From Caldilineaceae bacterium SB0664_bin_27 (lineage in GTDB: Bacteria; Chloroflexota; Anaerolineae; Caldilineales; Caldilineaceae), in the NCBI GenBank assembly GCA_009838625.1, contig VXRG01000121.1, positions 1 to 60,457 on the forward strand: a stretch of 60,457 nucleotides of DNA, written 5' to 3'. This document shows positions 18,463-28,095 of this stretch, piece by piece. The notes under the pieces are model-generated. The model searched no databases. It was not told where the DNA came from and worked only from the letters and a program-made list of their open reading frames with translations. Position 1 is the stretch's first letter. Every line of letters starts with the position of its first letter. The position numbers and the translations under genes were made by a program.

Positions 18463-18972
18463 ATGGACAGAGTATATTTGAATTGGCACGACGTGGAAGA
18501 GTTGATCACCAAAGTGGTGATGCAGCTCAATACCCCTTATGATGCGCTCCTCCTGATCACCCGCGGCGGCATTGTGCCGGGCGGCATGATTGCCGAAGCG
18601 TTGAAGATGAAGGATGTGCTGACCGCGGCGGTCGTGTTCCAGAGCGGGCCCGGCGTGCGGGCGGAGATGAGCTGGCCCCGTTTCCAGCAGTTCCCTGCAG
18701 ATGCGCTGTTGAAAGGCAAGAAGGTGCTGCTCGTCGACAACATCTGGGACCGGGGGCGCACGATCGTCACTGTCAAGAGCCGTGTGGAAGGAAGCGGCGC
18801 CACCGCCGAGACCGCGGTGCTCCACTGGAAGCAGCGGCAGAATCTCTTCGAGAACGAGAAGCCGGACTATTACGCGGAACTGACCGAGGACTGGATCTAC
18901 TACCCCTGGCAGCGTATCGACGATTCGGACGACCTGGTGTCGCTCCGCTCACCCGCGCCGGAGCTTTCCTGA
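18463..18972 (+). CDS. Purine-type phosphoribosyltransferase
   Basis: Cytoplasmic enzyme of about 169 residues. The PRPP loop is VLLVDNIWDRGRT, close to the hypoxanthine/xanthine type D(D/N)xxxxGxT, and LLLITRGGIVPGG is the pyrophosphate loop. It would salvage a free base with PRPP to a nucleotide; the base cannot be read. The ATG at 18463 follows GGAGG by five bases, and a GTG at 18451 in frame is an alternative. Its TGA overlaps the ATG of the endonuclease III gene by one base, so the two are translationally coupled. Confidence 0.8.
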   Translation: MDRVYLNWHDVEELITKVVMQLNTPYDALLLITRGGIVPGGMIAEALKMKDVLTAAVVFQSGPGVRAEMSWPRFQQFPADALLKGKKVLLVDNIWDRGRTIVTVKSRVEGSGATAETAVLHWKQRQNLFENEKPDYYAELTEDWIYYPWQRIDDSDDLVSLRSPAPELS

Positions 18973-19586
18973 TGTCAGAGCTGATACGCCGCCTACGGGC
19001 CGCGCATCCGGATGCGCACTGCGCGTTGGACCACCAGAACCCGTTTCAGCTGCTGGTGGCGACGATCCTTTCGGCCCAATGCACCGACGAGCGGGTCAAC
19101 CAGGTGACACCGGCGCTGTTCGAACGTTTCCCGACGCCCGAGGCGATGGCCGCGGCCGACCGCGAAGAGCTGGAGGAGATGATCCGCTCCACCGGTTTCT
19201 TTCGCAACAAGGCCAAGAGCCTCCAGGGCGCAAGCGCACTGATCTGCCAGGCGTTCGGCGGCGAAGTGCCGCGGGAGATGGATGAGCTTGTCAAGCTGCC
19301 CGGCGTGGCCCGCAAGACCGCCAACGTCGTGCGCGGCGTCTGTTTCGGCCTGGCCGACGGCGTCGTGGTGGACACCCATGTAAAGCGACTGTCTCAGCGG
19401 CTGGGCCTGACCGAGCAGAAAACGCCGGAGAAGATCGAAAAGGATCTGATGGCGCTCATCCCCGCCGAAGACTGGATCGACATCGCCCATCTGCTGATCT
19501 TCCACGGGCGGCGGGTGTGCGACGCCCGCAAGCCGGATTGCGCCAACTGCACGCTGGCGGACCTGTGCCCGTCAGCTGAGGTTTGA
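18972..19586 (+). CDS. nth: Endonuclease III (DNA glycosylase/AP lyase)
   Basis: Base-excision repair enzyme of 204 residues removing oxidised pyrimidines. The helix-hairpin-helix is LVKLPGVARKTANVV with catalytic Lys115, and Asp134 lies in VVDTHVKRLS. The C-terminal [4Fe-4S] ligands are C183-x6-C190-x2-C193-x5-C199, the canonical spacing. The start overlaps the preceding stop as TGATG. All diagnostic residues are intact. Confidence 0.95.
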   Translation: MSELIRRLRAAHPDAHCALDHQNPFQLLVATILSAQCTDERVNQVTPALFERFPTPEAMAAADREELEEMIRSTGFFRNKAKSLQGASALICQAFGGEVPREMDELVKLPGVARKTANVVRGVCFGLADGVVVDTHVKRLSQRLGLTEQKTPEKIEKDLMALIPAEDWIDIAHLLIFHGRRVCDARKPDCANCTLADLCPSAEV

Positions 19587-19802
19587 ACTGGAATGGCCAA
19601 GTTCCGTTGACATTTTGGGGAAGTCGTTCAATATCGAAACCGAACATTCCACGAAGTCATGCGAAGGGCCACGTTGAAAACCTCTTTGTCCACGAAGGGC
19701 CACTAAGGGCCGCGAAGAACATCAAAGGCCACTGGGAAGACCCTTGCGTGAATGCGCTGAGCAGTCGCACTTTGCTCCTGCAAATCGCTGTTCAGCCAAA
19801 CG

Positions 19803-21266
19803 TCAACCTGCCCCAGTGTTCTCTCCATCTGCCTCCCTGGGACTGACGACCAGGATGTAGCCCTCTCTTCCCTCGACCTTGACCTGATCACCAACTTCGG
19901 CCGGCGCGGCTTCAGCAGATGTTGCGCCGCGCAATTGCGCGTTCCACAGCTCGCCCGCGAGGAGGACCTTGCCGCGGCCGTTTTCGGCAAAGGGAACGCG
20001 TACGGTCGCCAATGAGCCGATCACGCCTTCGCCGCCGGTTGCCGTGCCCATGCGCTGGGCGGCCACCACCTTGCCGCCCACAAACAGTGCGAACGCTCCC
20101 ATGGCGACGCCGAGCGAGATGATCGTCACCCACGGCACAGCCAAGCCGGGCGCGTCGAAAAGCAGCGCGCTGCCAAAGACAAAGGCGACCGTGCCGCCCA
20201 GTGCGAGCGCGCCAAAAGCGGGCGTGAACGCTTCGGCCACCAGAAGAATCAGACCCAGCCCGATCAGGGCCAGCCCGGCGAAGTTCGCTTCCAACTGGCC
20301 CAGCGAGTAGAGCCCCAGCAGCAAACTGATCAGGCCGATCATGCCCGGAATGAATGTGCCCGGATTGTAGATTTCGGCGATGAGCCCAATGGAGCCGAGG
20401 GTCAGCAGAATGGTGGCGACGGTGGGGTTGCTGATAAAGTTCAGAAACTCCTGCAAGGGCGATAGCGTTTGCGGCATTATGCGGGCATTGGCAGTGCGCA
20501 GGGTGCGCTCTTCACCCTGCACCGTAACGACGAAGCCGTCCATCTGATCCAGCAGATCGGACACGTCGGTTGCGATGAAGTCGATCACGCCCAGCTCCAG
20601 CGCACGCGCGTCTGTGGCCGCGGCCGCCTCCTGCACGGCCGCGATGGCCCACTCGACCGCTTCCTCGCCGCGACGCGAGGCCAGATTCTCGATATCTGCG
20701 CTGAGGATGTTTACGACCTTGGCCTCCATGGTGTCGCCGATGTCCTCCCCCTGGCCTCCGACAGGGCTGGCCGCGCCAATGCTGCTGCCGGGCGCCATGG
20801 CGGCAACGTGTCCTGCCAGGGTGATAAAGGTGCCGGCGCTGCCGGCCTGCGCCGCGGCCGGGGCGACGTATACCACGACCGGCACAGGCGAGGCCAGCAT
20901 ATCCTGCACGATCTGCTTGGTGACATCGACGCTGCCCCCGGGCGTGTCCAGGCGCAGGACCACCGCCTCGGCCCCCTCGAGCTGCGCGTCTTCGATGGCC
21001 CCGCTGAGATACTGACGCAGCACGGGCGTCACGGCGCCGCGAAAGGTCAGGACCAGGACGACGGAGGAGCCCGTCTGCGAAGAGATCTCGTTCTCCTGGG
21101 CAGGCTGGGCCGCGCGGCGCGGTCCGGGAGAGCCGGCGGCCTGTACACCGTCTATGACGGTCAGGAGCATCCCCAGCAGCAGGCAGGAGAGATAGAAGGT
21201 GCGATAGAGCGTTGTCAGCACGGTTCCGTTTCGTTGATGCGTATTTTTTCCTCGGCGTCCAGTCAT
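19803..21266 (-). CDS. NfeD-family membrane serine protease (ClpP-class)
   Basis: Protein of 487 residues in the long NfeD architecture. It has an N-terminal signal/TM (YLSCLLLGMLLTVI), a ClpP-like protease domain with nucleophile Ser143 in AGSAGTF and general-base Lys183 in MEAKVVN, four to five TM helices, and a C-terminal NfeD OB-fold (GVIGSLATVRV to VKVEGREGYILVV). Homologues cleave stomatin C-termini; no stomatin gene is next to it here. The ATG at 21266 was chosen because it lies outside recN and leads to the signal; the longer start at 21353 would overlap recN by 50 bases. Confidence 0.88.
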   Translation of the reverse strand: MTGRRGKNTHQRNGTVLTTLYRTFYLSCLLLGMLLTVIDGVQAAGSPGPRRAAQPAQENEISSQTGSSVVLVLTFRGAVTPVLRQYLSGAIEDAQLEGAEAVVLRLDTPGGSVDVTKQIVQDMLASPVPVVVYVAPAAAQAGSAGTFITLAGHVAAMAPGSSIGAASPVGGQGEDIGDTMEAKVVNILSADIENLASRRGEEAVEWAIAAVQEAAAATDARALELGVIDFIATDVSDLLDQMDGFVVTVQGEERTLRTANARIMPQTLSPLQEFLNFISNPTVATILLTLGSIGLIAEIYNPGTFIPGMIGLISLLLGLYSLGQLEANFAGLALIGLGLILLVAEAFTPAFGALALGGTVAFVFGSALLFDAPGLAVPWVTIISLGVAMGAFALFVGGKVVAAQRMGTATGGEGVIGSLATVRVPFAENGRGKVLLAGELWNAQLRGATSAEAAPAEVGDQVKVEGREGYILVVSPREADGENTGAG

Positions 21267-21303
21267 CTGTTGTTTTCCAATCAACCACCCGTCAGGCCGG
21301 CGG

Positions 21304-23265
21304 TCACGGTCCACCGGCGTGCAGTCGATCAACGGCTGCCAGCATTTCCACAACCGACTGCCGACCGGCGTCGCTGACGGCCCCCAGCATCTGCGTCAAC
21401 TCCTCGATCCGCGCCGGCCCCTCGACAGGAAGCACATCGGTGCCGGTACGCAGCTCGCCGTCACTCTCGTAAGTCCGTTTGCGCACGGTGAGGTGGAGGT
21501 CGGCGAATGCAGCCAGTTGGGGCAGATGGGTGATACACAGTACCTGATGGCGCAGCGGGCTGCCATTAGGCTTGTCCGGCGCTTCGTCATTGGAGGCGGC
21601 ACCGGGCCGCGGCCCCTGGCCGGTCAGGTTCCACAGCTTCTCGCCGACGACACCGCCCACACGGCCGCCGATACCCTGATCGATCTCATCGAAGATCAGA
21701 ATCGGCGTTCGATCGGCCTGGGTAAGCGCGCCCTTCAGCGCCAGCATGAGGCGCGCGGTCTCGCCACCGGAGGCCACCCTGGCCATCGGTTTGACGGGCT
21801 CACCCGGGTTTGCGCTGATCAGGAATTCAACCCGGTCGAGGCCTCGGGTGTCGAAGGCGACGCGCCGGCCGTCCGGCAGATAGGCGCCATCCTCCTGATC
21901 CTCCATCTCTGCCGATACGGCGAAACGGGCGCGGCCCATACTTAACTGCGCGAGTTCCGCTTCCACCTGCCGGGCCATCTGCTCACCGGCCGTCACCCGC
22001 GCCTGGCTCAACTCTGCGCCCAGCGCGCCGAGCTCGCGCAGGAGCTTTTCCTCCTCCGCCTCCAGCGCGGCGGTCTGCGCCTCCCAGTTGCTTAGCTCGT
22101 CCAGTTCGGTCTGTGCTGCGGCGGCGAAGGCCAGGATCTCCGCGGTCGTGTCGCCGTACTTGCGCTGGAGATTCCCGATCAAGGCCAGCCGCTCTTCGAC
22201 CTCGACCAGCCGTTGCGGATTGAATTCCAGCCCGTCGGCGTAGCCCTGCAGAGCCCGCGCCAGATCGGACAACTCCTCCAGCAGTCCCTGCCCGGTCGCG
22301 GCTGCGTCCGCCATGCCATCGTCGATGCGGGCCAGCTGTTCGACACGGCCGGCGGCTTGGCTGAGGCCGTCAATGACTCCTGGCATCCCGCCTTCGCCCT
22401 CGTTCAGCAGAGTTGCGGCGCCGTTCGCCAGCTGCAAGAGGGTTTCGGCATTGCTCAGCCGCTTGCGCTCCACTTCCAGCTCTTTTTCTTCACCGGCTTC
22501 CAGGGCAGCTTCAGCGATCTCTTCTACCTGAAAGCTGAGCAGATCGAGCCGCTGGGCGATGGTGCGGGCATCGGTGCGCAGCCGCTCCAACTCTCTGCGC
22601 GTTTGCTGAACCTGATGGGCCTTGCGCGACACCCGGGCGCGCAGGGGCAGCAGGCCGCCGTACCGGTCCAGCAGGTCCACGTGTGTGCGGGGACGGAGCA
22701 GATTCAGATGCTCCCCCTGTCCGTGGATGTCGACAAGGAGAGCGGCCATTTCACTGAGGAGCTGCCGCGAGACGGTGCGCCCGTTGATGCGGCAGAAGTT
22801 TCGGCCGCTGCGGCGGACCTCCCGGCTGAGGATCAGTCTTTCCGGCGCATCGGGATCGTCCAACCCCTGGGCCTCCAGCAGAGAGCGGATGTCGTCGGCT
22901 GCGGGCGGGCCGTCGGGGGCGCTCGCCGGTGTTTCGGGTTCACTCGCCGGCATCCCGGCTTCCAGTTGGAAGATCGCTTCGACCTCTGCCCGGTCTGCGC
23001 CCGCACGCACCATTTCCGCGGAAGCCCTGTCGCCCAGCAGCAGTCCGATGGCGTCGAGGATGATCGATTTGCCGGCGCCGGTTTCCCCGGTCAGGATGTT
23101 CAAGCCGCTGTGGAAGCGAAGTTGCAACCGGTCGATGATCGCGAAGTCGCGGATCTGAAGCTCCGCCAGCGCGGCGAGCGGTTCGGCCTGGCCGCCGCCT
23201 TCGGACAGGAGTGATGGTTGCATGCGCCCCTGTTGAAGAGTGGGGGGGCGCGGTTGGGCAGTCAT
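21304..23265 (-). CDS. recN: DNA repair ATPase RecN
   Basis: SMC-like repair protein of about 653 residues. An N-terminal ATPase half with Walker A GETGAGKS (60-67) is followed by a split coiled-coil arm (for example the run from about 190 to 420), then a C-terminal half with VASGGETARLMLALK and Walker B LIFDEIDQGIGG. It acts in double-strand break repair. An insert of Pro/Ala (about 105-125) sits between the first strands. The start could be Met15 (23223), since neither has a strong ribosome site and the family homology begins near residue 34. It is followed by the nfeD gene after 37 bases. Confidence 0.93.
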   Translation of the reverse strand: MTAQPRPPTLQQGRMQPSLLSEGGGQAEPLAALAELQIRDFAIIDRLQLRFHSGLNILTGETGAGKSIILDAIGLLLGDRASAEMVRAGADRAEVEAIFQLEAGMPASEPETPASAPDGPPAADDIRSLLEAQGLDDPDAPERLILSREVRRSGRNFCRINGRTVSRQLLSEMAALLVDIHGQGEHLNLLRPRTHVDLLDRYGGLLPLRARVSRKAHQVQQTRRELERLRTDARTIAQRLDLLSFQVEEIAEAALEAGEEKELEVERKRLSNAETLLQLANGAATLLNEGEGGMPGVIDGLSQAAGRVEQLARIDDGMADAAATGQGLLEELSDLARALQGYADGLEFNPQRLVEVEERLALIGNLQRKYGDTTAEILAFAAAAQTELDELSNWEAQTAALEAEEEKLLRELGALGAELSQARVTAGEQMARQVEAELAQLSMGRARFAVSAEMEDQEDGAYLPDGRRVAFDTRGLDRVEFLISANPGEPVKPMARVASGGETARLMLALKGALTQADRTPILIFDEIDQGIGGRVGGVVGEKLWNLTGQGPRPGAASNDEAPDKPNGSPLRHQVLCITHLPQLAAFADLHLTVRKRTYESDGELRTGTDVLPVEGPARIEELTQMLGAVSDAGRQSVVEMLAAVDRLHAGGP

Positions 23266-23984
23266 GGATTCGGGGCGCGTCCTTGTCGAACCAGAACTTA
23301 ACTCTTATGGCTTTCATTCTAGCACATTTGGCCGGGCAGATGGAAGAGTTGTCCAGGAAAATGGTTCCGGACAACGGGGGTATTTTTCTGAATTTTTTCA
23401 TAAATATGTCCGCTTTGTCCGCTCGAAGGCATGTTTTTGGGGCATTTCGGGCCGAATTCGTCGAGGAAGGAGGGACCTGCGGTAAATTGGACACCGTGAC
23501 CCTAACTGCGCGCGGCGATTGTCTGAACTGTAGTTCTCGAGATTTTAGGGATGGGCTGTGATTGTGGTTATGCAGGCGTTTACGCCGGGAAACGTAGGCG
23601 GCGCGTTGACGGTGGAGAGGTACGGGCTGCATGTTCGGGGGCGGGGTTCTGCAGACTCGAAAGGTGTGGAGGAAGCTGTGAGGGCGGCGTTCTCCGCTTT
23701 CTCCGTTGCCTGATTCGGGCCGTGGTCTTAAGAGACGTAATGCCAGTACAATTTCAAAAAGAGAAAGAGGGAGGCTTGCTTACGCACGTCATTCGCTCGT
23801 ACGAGAGATGTACGAGAGTTTACGAGAGATCAGGCAAAAATATGTCAGTTCATATCGGCAGATGGGGCGTTGCGCGCGGATTGCAAAATTATATATTATT
23901 TATTTGAAATAGGACAATTTAATGGAACTGCTCGCGTGTGCGGAAGAAGGTGAAGGGAGCGAACGACGCGAAAGCTGCCGACAT
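23266..23984. other. 719-base region without a supported gene
   Basis: No convincing reading frame is seen. The region becomes AT-richer toward 23900. It holds three TACGAGAG repeats at 23800-23828. It marks the passage from housekeeping genes to the restriction island and could hold remnants, but no protein family is recognised in any frame. Confidence 0.5.
23800..23828. repeat. Three TACGAGAG repeats at 10-11 bp spacing
   Basis: TACGAGAG starts at 23800, 23811 and 23821, close to one helical turn apart, as in sites for a protein binding one DNA face. No gene starts just downstream on the plus strand, so a role is unproven. Confidence 0.45.
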
Positions 23985-24248
23985 TTAGTCGTCCTCGTCC
24001 GGCAACTCGTACCGAATATCAAAGGAATGCCCAAACTGCTTTTCGTAAAGGAGTTCAACTTCTCCGTTCAATTCGTTCGCCTGCAGAAGCAGATCCTCCA
24101 GTTCTTTGGCGGCCTGCTCGGACTGGTCGGGGTTGGCGACGGGGACGGTAGCTGGTTTCACTCCGTCCGGTATTTGGTTGAGTCTCTTCCAGGGACGTGC
24201 GTATAAAGTACAGGGGATAGAGTGCGGCGGGCAGCACCTCGCTATCAC
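23985..24248 (-). CDS. Small acidic hypothetical protein or 3' gene remnant
   Basis: An 87-codon open frame. The second half (AAKELEDLLLQANELNGEVE) is a plausible acidic helix and ends YELPDEDD; the first 35 residues look random. The C-terminal part resembles the tail of larger DNA-modification proteins only loosely. There is no ribosome site at the first ATG. It is more likely the end of a lost gene than a full gene. Confidence 0.3.
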   Translation of the reverse strand: MIARCCPPHSIPCTLYARPWKRLNQIPDGVKPATVPVANPDQSEQAAKELEDLLLQANELNGEVELLYEKQFGHSFDIRYELPDEDD

Positions 24249-24720
24249 GATCGCTGTCAGTTGTCAGATCTCTCCAGGTGTCGATATCATCCTGCGTGTG
24301 TTTGGTGAGTACAGCATTACTTCAACACGCACGACTTAGAAGCCCAAGCTCTGATAGGTTAGCATTCGAATGTGCGCAGAATCAGGGAACCAATCAAACA
24401 GTCAACTCTTGCCCTCCTGAAGCGCTATCTGTAGCTGCCTCGGCCCAGATGCAAGCTCCTAAAGTGCGGATTGTTACGCTTTGTCCCAGATACTAAACCA
24501 CGAGCTAAGGTGAGTCGTGGAGCATATTGTGGGCCCCCAGAACTGGACCATGAGCTAAGGCGAATAGTAGTGCAATTCACCCAGTACGTTTAGGGAAAGT
24601 TCAGCGATAAAGGAACGGTAGCGAGAAAAGTCGGACTGAGTCATCCGCCCGGATGCACACGATTTTCCCCGTTTCGTGGTCCAAACATTGGAACCCGCCT
24701 CACGAATGAAGTTTCTGTGG
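24249..24720. other. 472-base region at the edge of the restriction island
   Basis: No supported gene. A near-repeat of about 16 bases (CCAyGAGCTAAGGyGA) occurs at 24498 and 24548, 50 bases apart. A minus-strand frame at 24555-24803 overlaps the metallopeptidase end and shows no family features. Composition is lower in GC than the genes to the left. Confidence 0.4.
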
Positions 24721-25065
24721 TCATCTGTTTTCGGGAGGCGCACAACTCGACTCACAGCCGGCAGCGCCTCTTGGCAAATGGTACTTCCTCCAGTCGGGGA
24801 CATGAACCGCTAAGAGCGCTTTGAATAGCTTTCCGTGGTTGGGAACGCGCAGGTGCAGGAGTTCGTGGGCGATGACGAAGTCCTGAAAGCCCGCTTCCTG
24901 GTCGGCCAAATCGGTTGCCAGGGTGATGGTCCCAGACGTTGAGCAGGAACCCCACTTTCGGGTCATGCGCTGAACGCGCACCAGACTCGGGCGGACGGCC
25001 AGCCTTTGCGACCAATGTTCGACGCGTTTGCGAAGAGTGCGGCGACGGTCGTCATTAGGCATCAT
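24721..25065 (-). CDS. YgjP/SprT-like zinc metallopeptidase
   Basis: Short protein of 114 residues. It contains the zinc site [19 protein letters not shown] (HExxH plus a downstream His), preceded by [17 protein letters not shown], which is typical of the YgjP-like (old M48/DUF45) family. Such genes are often found beside type I restriction subunits. The ATG pair at 25065/25062 overlaps the hsdR stop, so it is the last gene of the island operon. The last 20 residues (RGAAGCESS onward) are unlike the family and may reflect a frameshifted or altered end. Its substrate is unknown. Confidence 0.78.
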   Translation of the reverse strand: MMPNDDRRRTLRKRVEHWSQRLAVRPSLVRVQRMTRKWGSCSTSGTITLATDLADQEAGFQDFVIAHELLHLRVPNHGKLFKALLAVHVPDWRKYHLPRGAAGCESSCAPPENR

Positions 25066-28003
25066 CTGTGTCTGCGTCCAGCAGGATTCGGATAATGTGA
25101 TCGACAATGCGGCGGCGTTCATCGATGTGAACTCCGATGAGCGGCTTATACAGGGAGGCGCGCAGCCTCCGCCTTTCGTGGGGGTTGCCGGCCGCGTTTG
25201 GGAAACGGGCCAGCAACGTCTCCGCCTCGCGTGCCAGCTGTTGTGCAGAAATATCGAACGACCTGAGCGTTTCATCCCCCCTGAGAGTCCAGTAGACGGC
25301 AAAGGCGCGACTGGACAGGCCGCTTGCCTGCGCGGCGCTGAACGCCTCTTCCTTTTCTTTGGCCATATTCTCTATCTGAAGCATCGCAACAACGCTGGAT
25401 ATGGCGCGGGCCTGAAGGTCTTCCAGGATGCGGTTAGCTCGCTCTGCGAGCGTCTGAAGGACGGGCGCCATATCCGGGGTGGTTTCCATCTCGCCCTTCA
25501 GGCCTCGAACAAGGTTGAAAACTTTGGCCTTCTCCGAGCCCGGCTCATCCTGGAGCGCCCTGATTGTGCGAACGTCGAACGTCACTGACGGCGTTTCTGC
25601 GAGGAGGCCTCTCTGCGTTGCGCTTCTTTCTACGATTCTACTCGTCTTTTTGGCCAGATCCACCAGATAGTTGAATTTGTCGTCGTAGGTGTTCCGAACA
25701 GCGGCATAAAGTTCAACGAGCTTTTTGTATGTATCGATGTGATCGCGCAGCTCTGGTGACGGGGAAAGGATCTCCCACAGCGTTTGGATCTCTTTGTAGG
25801 CGTCGAAGAATGCCTGACGCGGATTCTCGTCCAGGAAACGGCCGTACACGATCTCTTCCAGGCGCTCATCCGGCCCGCCGCTTCCCTCGTCTGCGAGGTA
25901 TTCGGCTTCCGCTTCGGCGAGTTTGTCGAGAAGATCTGTCAGCAGTAGGTCGAGATCCTTAATTGCGCCGTCGACGTCGGTCGAATCAAACCGCAGCGCT
26001 TTTTCCAATGCGCCCAGCACGCCCACGTAGTCGACGACGAGGCCAATGGGCTTGCTGGCGCCGTTGGCGTCGACGTAAGGCCGGTTCACGCGCGCGATCG
26101 CCTGCAGCAGAACATGATCGCGCATCGGCTTGTCCAGATACATGCAGTAGAGAAGCGGCGCGTCAAAGCCAGTCAGGAGCTTGTCGGTGACGATCAGAAT
26201 CCTGGGATCCTCGTCTGCTTTCTTGAACATGAGACGCGTGTCCGCCTCTTGATCCGGCGAAAGCTGTAGCTCAGCCACCAGTGGGCGCTCGATCTTGTCG
26301 TTGATGTTCTCAGAGTAGACGGGCACGCTCCATTCAGGCTCCAGATGCTTGTCGAGCGCGCGCTTGTACTTGGCGCAGGCGTCGCGGCTCACGGCTACGA
26401 GAAATGCCTTGTAACCGAGCGGCTCTACGTTTTCTGTGAAGTGCTCCGCCACAGAGGCCGCCACTTTCTCGATTCGATCATCTGCTGACAGAAAGGTTCG
26501 CAATCCCACCGCCTGGTCCAAGATCCTGTTGAGTTCATCGACATCGGTGATCTCTTCCTGCGCGGCCAGTTCAAAAAATTCCCGGTTGAGCCGGTCGGCA
26601 GGCACAGCCATTTCACTCGGCGCCATGGTGTAGCGCAGTGGTAGCGTGGTTTCGTCCTCTATGGATTCCTGGATCGAATACTTGTCGAGGTAGCCCTGCT
26701 CATCGTCGGGACCGAAGATCTTGAACGTTCCTTCGCCCTGTTCGGTCCTGGCGATCGGCGTGCCGGTGAAGCCGATGATGGTGGCTTTCGGAACGGCAGC
26801 CATCAAGTAGGTGCCCAGGTCTTTGGCGACTGAGCGGTGCGCTTCGTCGATGAAGACGAAGATGTTATCGCGGGTGTTGGCGTCCTTATCAATCCCTTCG
26901 AACTTGTGGATCATCGAGACGATCAGGCCGCGTTTGTCGGTTTCGAGCAGCTCCTGTATTTCGAGTTTCGAGTTCGCCCGCCAGTGCGGGATGTCCTGCT
27001 GCTGCATTTCACCCAAGAGCCTCTCAACCCAGCCCTTCAGCTGGCCTTCAAGCTCGATGCGGTCGACCACGAGGATCACAGTGGCGTTTCTGAACTGCTC
27101 CTTGTTCTCGAGGATCAGACGGGCGGCGGTCAGCAGCGTAAAGGTTTTGCCGGAGCCTTGCGTATGCCAGATCAAACCGCGTTGCTTTGACTGGTCCTGG
27201 CACCGGGCAACGATCTTGTCGATAGCGGTGCGCTGGTGCTGGCGCAGGACCGATTTGCGCGTTTCGCCGTCCTCGACATAGAACAGAATCCATTCCCGGA
27301 GCGTGCGCAGAAAATCGGTCGGTTCAAAGAAGGACTGGACAGCGAACTTGTAGGTTTCGTTTGGTGGTTGCTTCCAGCGCGCCATGTAGCGCCGGCTGAT
27401 GTTCCAGGTGACGCCGTACCAGTAATCGAGCAGATGGGTCACGTTGAAGAGCTGGGGGGCGACAAGCAGTTCGGGCGTCTCCTCTTCGTAGCGTCTGAGT
27501 TGGGATACGCCATGTTCGATTGCGTTGCCGTCCTTGGGGTTCTTGTGCTCGACGATAGCGACTGGGACGCCGTTGACGACGAACATGACATCGGCGCGGT
27601 TGCCCTTGCGGGCGGGGGGTTGGAGCCGCCATTCCCAGGTTACGTGGAAGAGGTTCTCGGCTGGCATTTCGAAGTCGACGACCTGAACGCGCCGGTGGCG
27701 ATTCTCGGTCTCGTCATACATTTGACGTTCGCCGCGCAGCCAGGCGAGCATCTCACGGTTGCCCTCGATGGTCGGCGGGACCGCGTCCAAGCGCTCGATG
27801 ACCTGGCGTACGGCGTCGGCAGACATCCACGGATTGAACTGGCCGAGTTTTGTTTCAAGCTCTGCGCGGAAGAACATGCCATCCACGCCGCCGCGCTTCT
27901 CTCCGGCCTCCTGGGGCGGCAATGGAGTCCAGCCGATCTCGGCCGCGTGGTGGACCATCGGAAACTGGACGGTGATAGCCTCAGTGACCTTCAGATCAGT
28001 CAT
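25055..28003 (-). CDS. hsdR: Type I restriction enzyme, R subunit
   Basis: Restriction and translocation subunit of 982 residues. The nuclease site is D138 with E152-x-K154 (VAIVEHKNP). SF2 helicase motifs follow: Walker [10 protein letters not shown] (280-288), DEAH at 386-389 and GFTGTPIAR at 411-419, with motif VI-like [10 protein letters not shown] later. The length and order fit HsdR, and no break is seen. It lies at the distal end of the island, separated from hsdM and hsdS by four other genes. Its stop overlaps the metallopeptidase start. No strong ribosome site precedes the ATG. Confidence 0.95.
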   Translation of the reverse strand: MTDLKVTEAITVQFPMVHHAAEIGWTPLPPQEAGEKRGGVDGMFFRAELETKLGQFNPWMSADAVRQVIERLDAVPPTIEGNREMLAWLRGERQMYDETENRHRRVQVVDFEMPAENLFHVTWEWRLQPPARKGNRADVMFVVNGVPVAIVEHKNPKDGNAIEHGVSQLRRYEEETPELLVAPQLFNVTHLLDYWYGVTWNISRRYMARWKQPPNETYKFAVQSFFEPTDFLRTLREWILFYVEDGETRKSVLRQHQRTAIDKIVARCQDQSKQRGLIWHTQGSGKTFTLLTAARLILENKEQFRNATVILVVDRIELEGQLKGWVERLLGEMQQQDIPHWRANSKLEIQELLETDKRGLIVSMIHKFEGIDKDANTRDNIFVFIDEAHRSVAKDLGTYLMAAVPKATIIGFTGTPIARTEQGEGTFKIFGPDDEQGYLDKYSIQESIEDETTLPLRYTMAPSEMAVPADRLNREFFELAAQEEITDVDELNRILDQAVGLRTFLSADDRIEKVAASVAEHFTENVEPLGYKAFLVAVSRDACAKYKRALDKHLEPEWSVPVYSENINDKIERPLVAELQLSPDQEADTRLMFKKADEDPRILIVTDKLLTGFDAPLLYCMYLDKPMRDHVLLQAIARVNRPYVDANGASKPIGLVVDYVGVLGALEKALRFDSTDVDGAIKDLDLLLTDLLDKLAEAEAEYLADEGSGGPDERLEEIVYGRFLDENPRQAFFDAYKEIQTLWEILSPSPELRDHIDTYKKLVELYAAVRNTYDDKFNYLVDLAKKTSRIVERSATQRGLLAETPSVTFDVRTIRALQDEPGSEKAKVFNLVRGLKGEMETTPDMAPVLQTLAERANRILEDLQARAISSVVAMLQIENMAKEKEEAFSAAQASGLSSRAFAVYWTLRGDETLRSFDISAQQLAREAETLLARFPNAAGNPHERRRLRASLYKPLIGVHIDERRRIVDHIIRILLDADTDDA

Positions 28004-28047
28004 GGCTGTGGACCCTGTTTCGCCCCCATTTGCGCTCCAATAGGCCT

Positions 28048-28095
28048 CCCATCGCGCCCCTATCTGACTCCTATCTGACTCCCATCGCGCCCCTA
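28048..28095. repeat. Nested direct repeats between hsdR and the AlbA_2 gene
   Basis: CCCATCGCGCCCCTA occurs at 28048 and 28081, flanking two tandem copies of CTATCTGACTC (28060, 28071). The array ends at the stop of the upstream gene. It lies in the 89-base gap before hsdR, where the operon could be re-initiated or processed. Confidence 0.65.
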
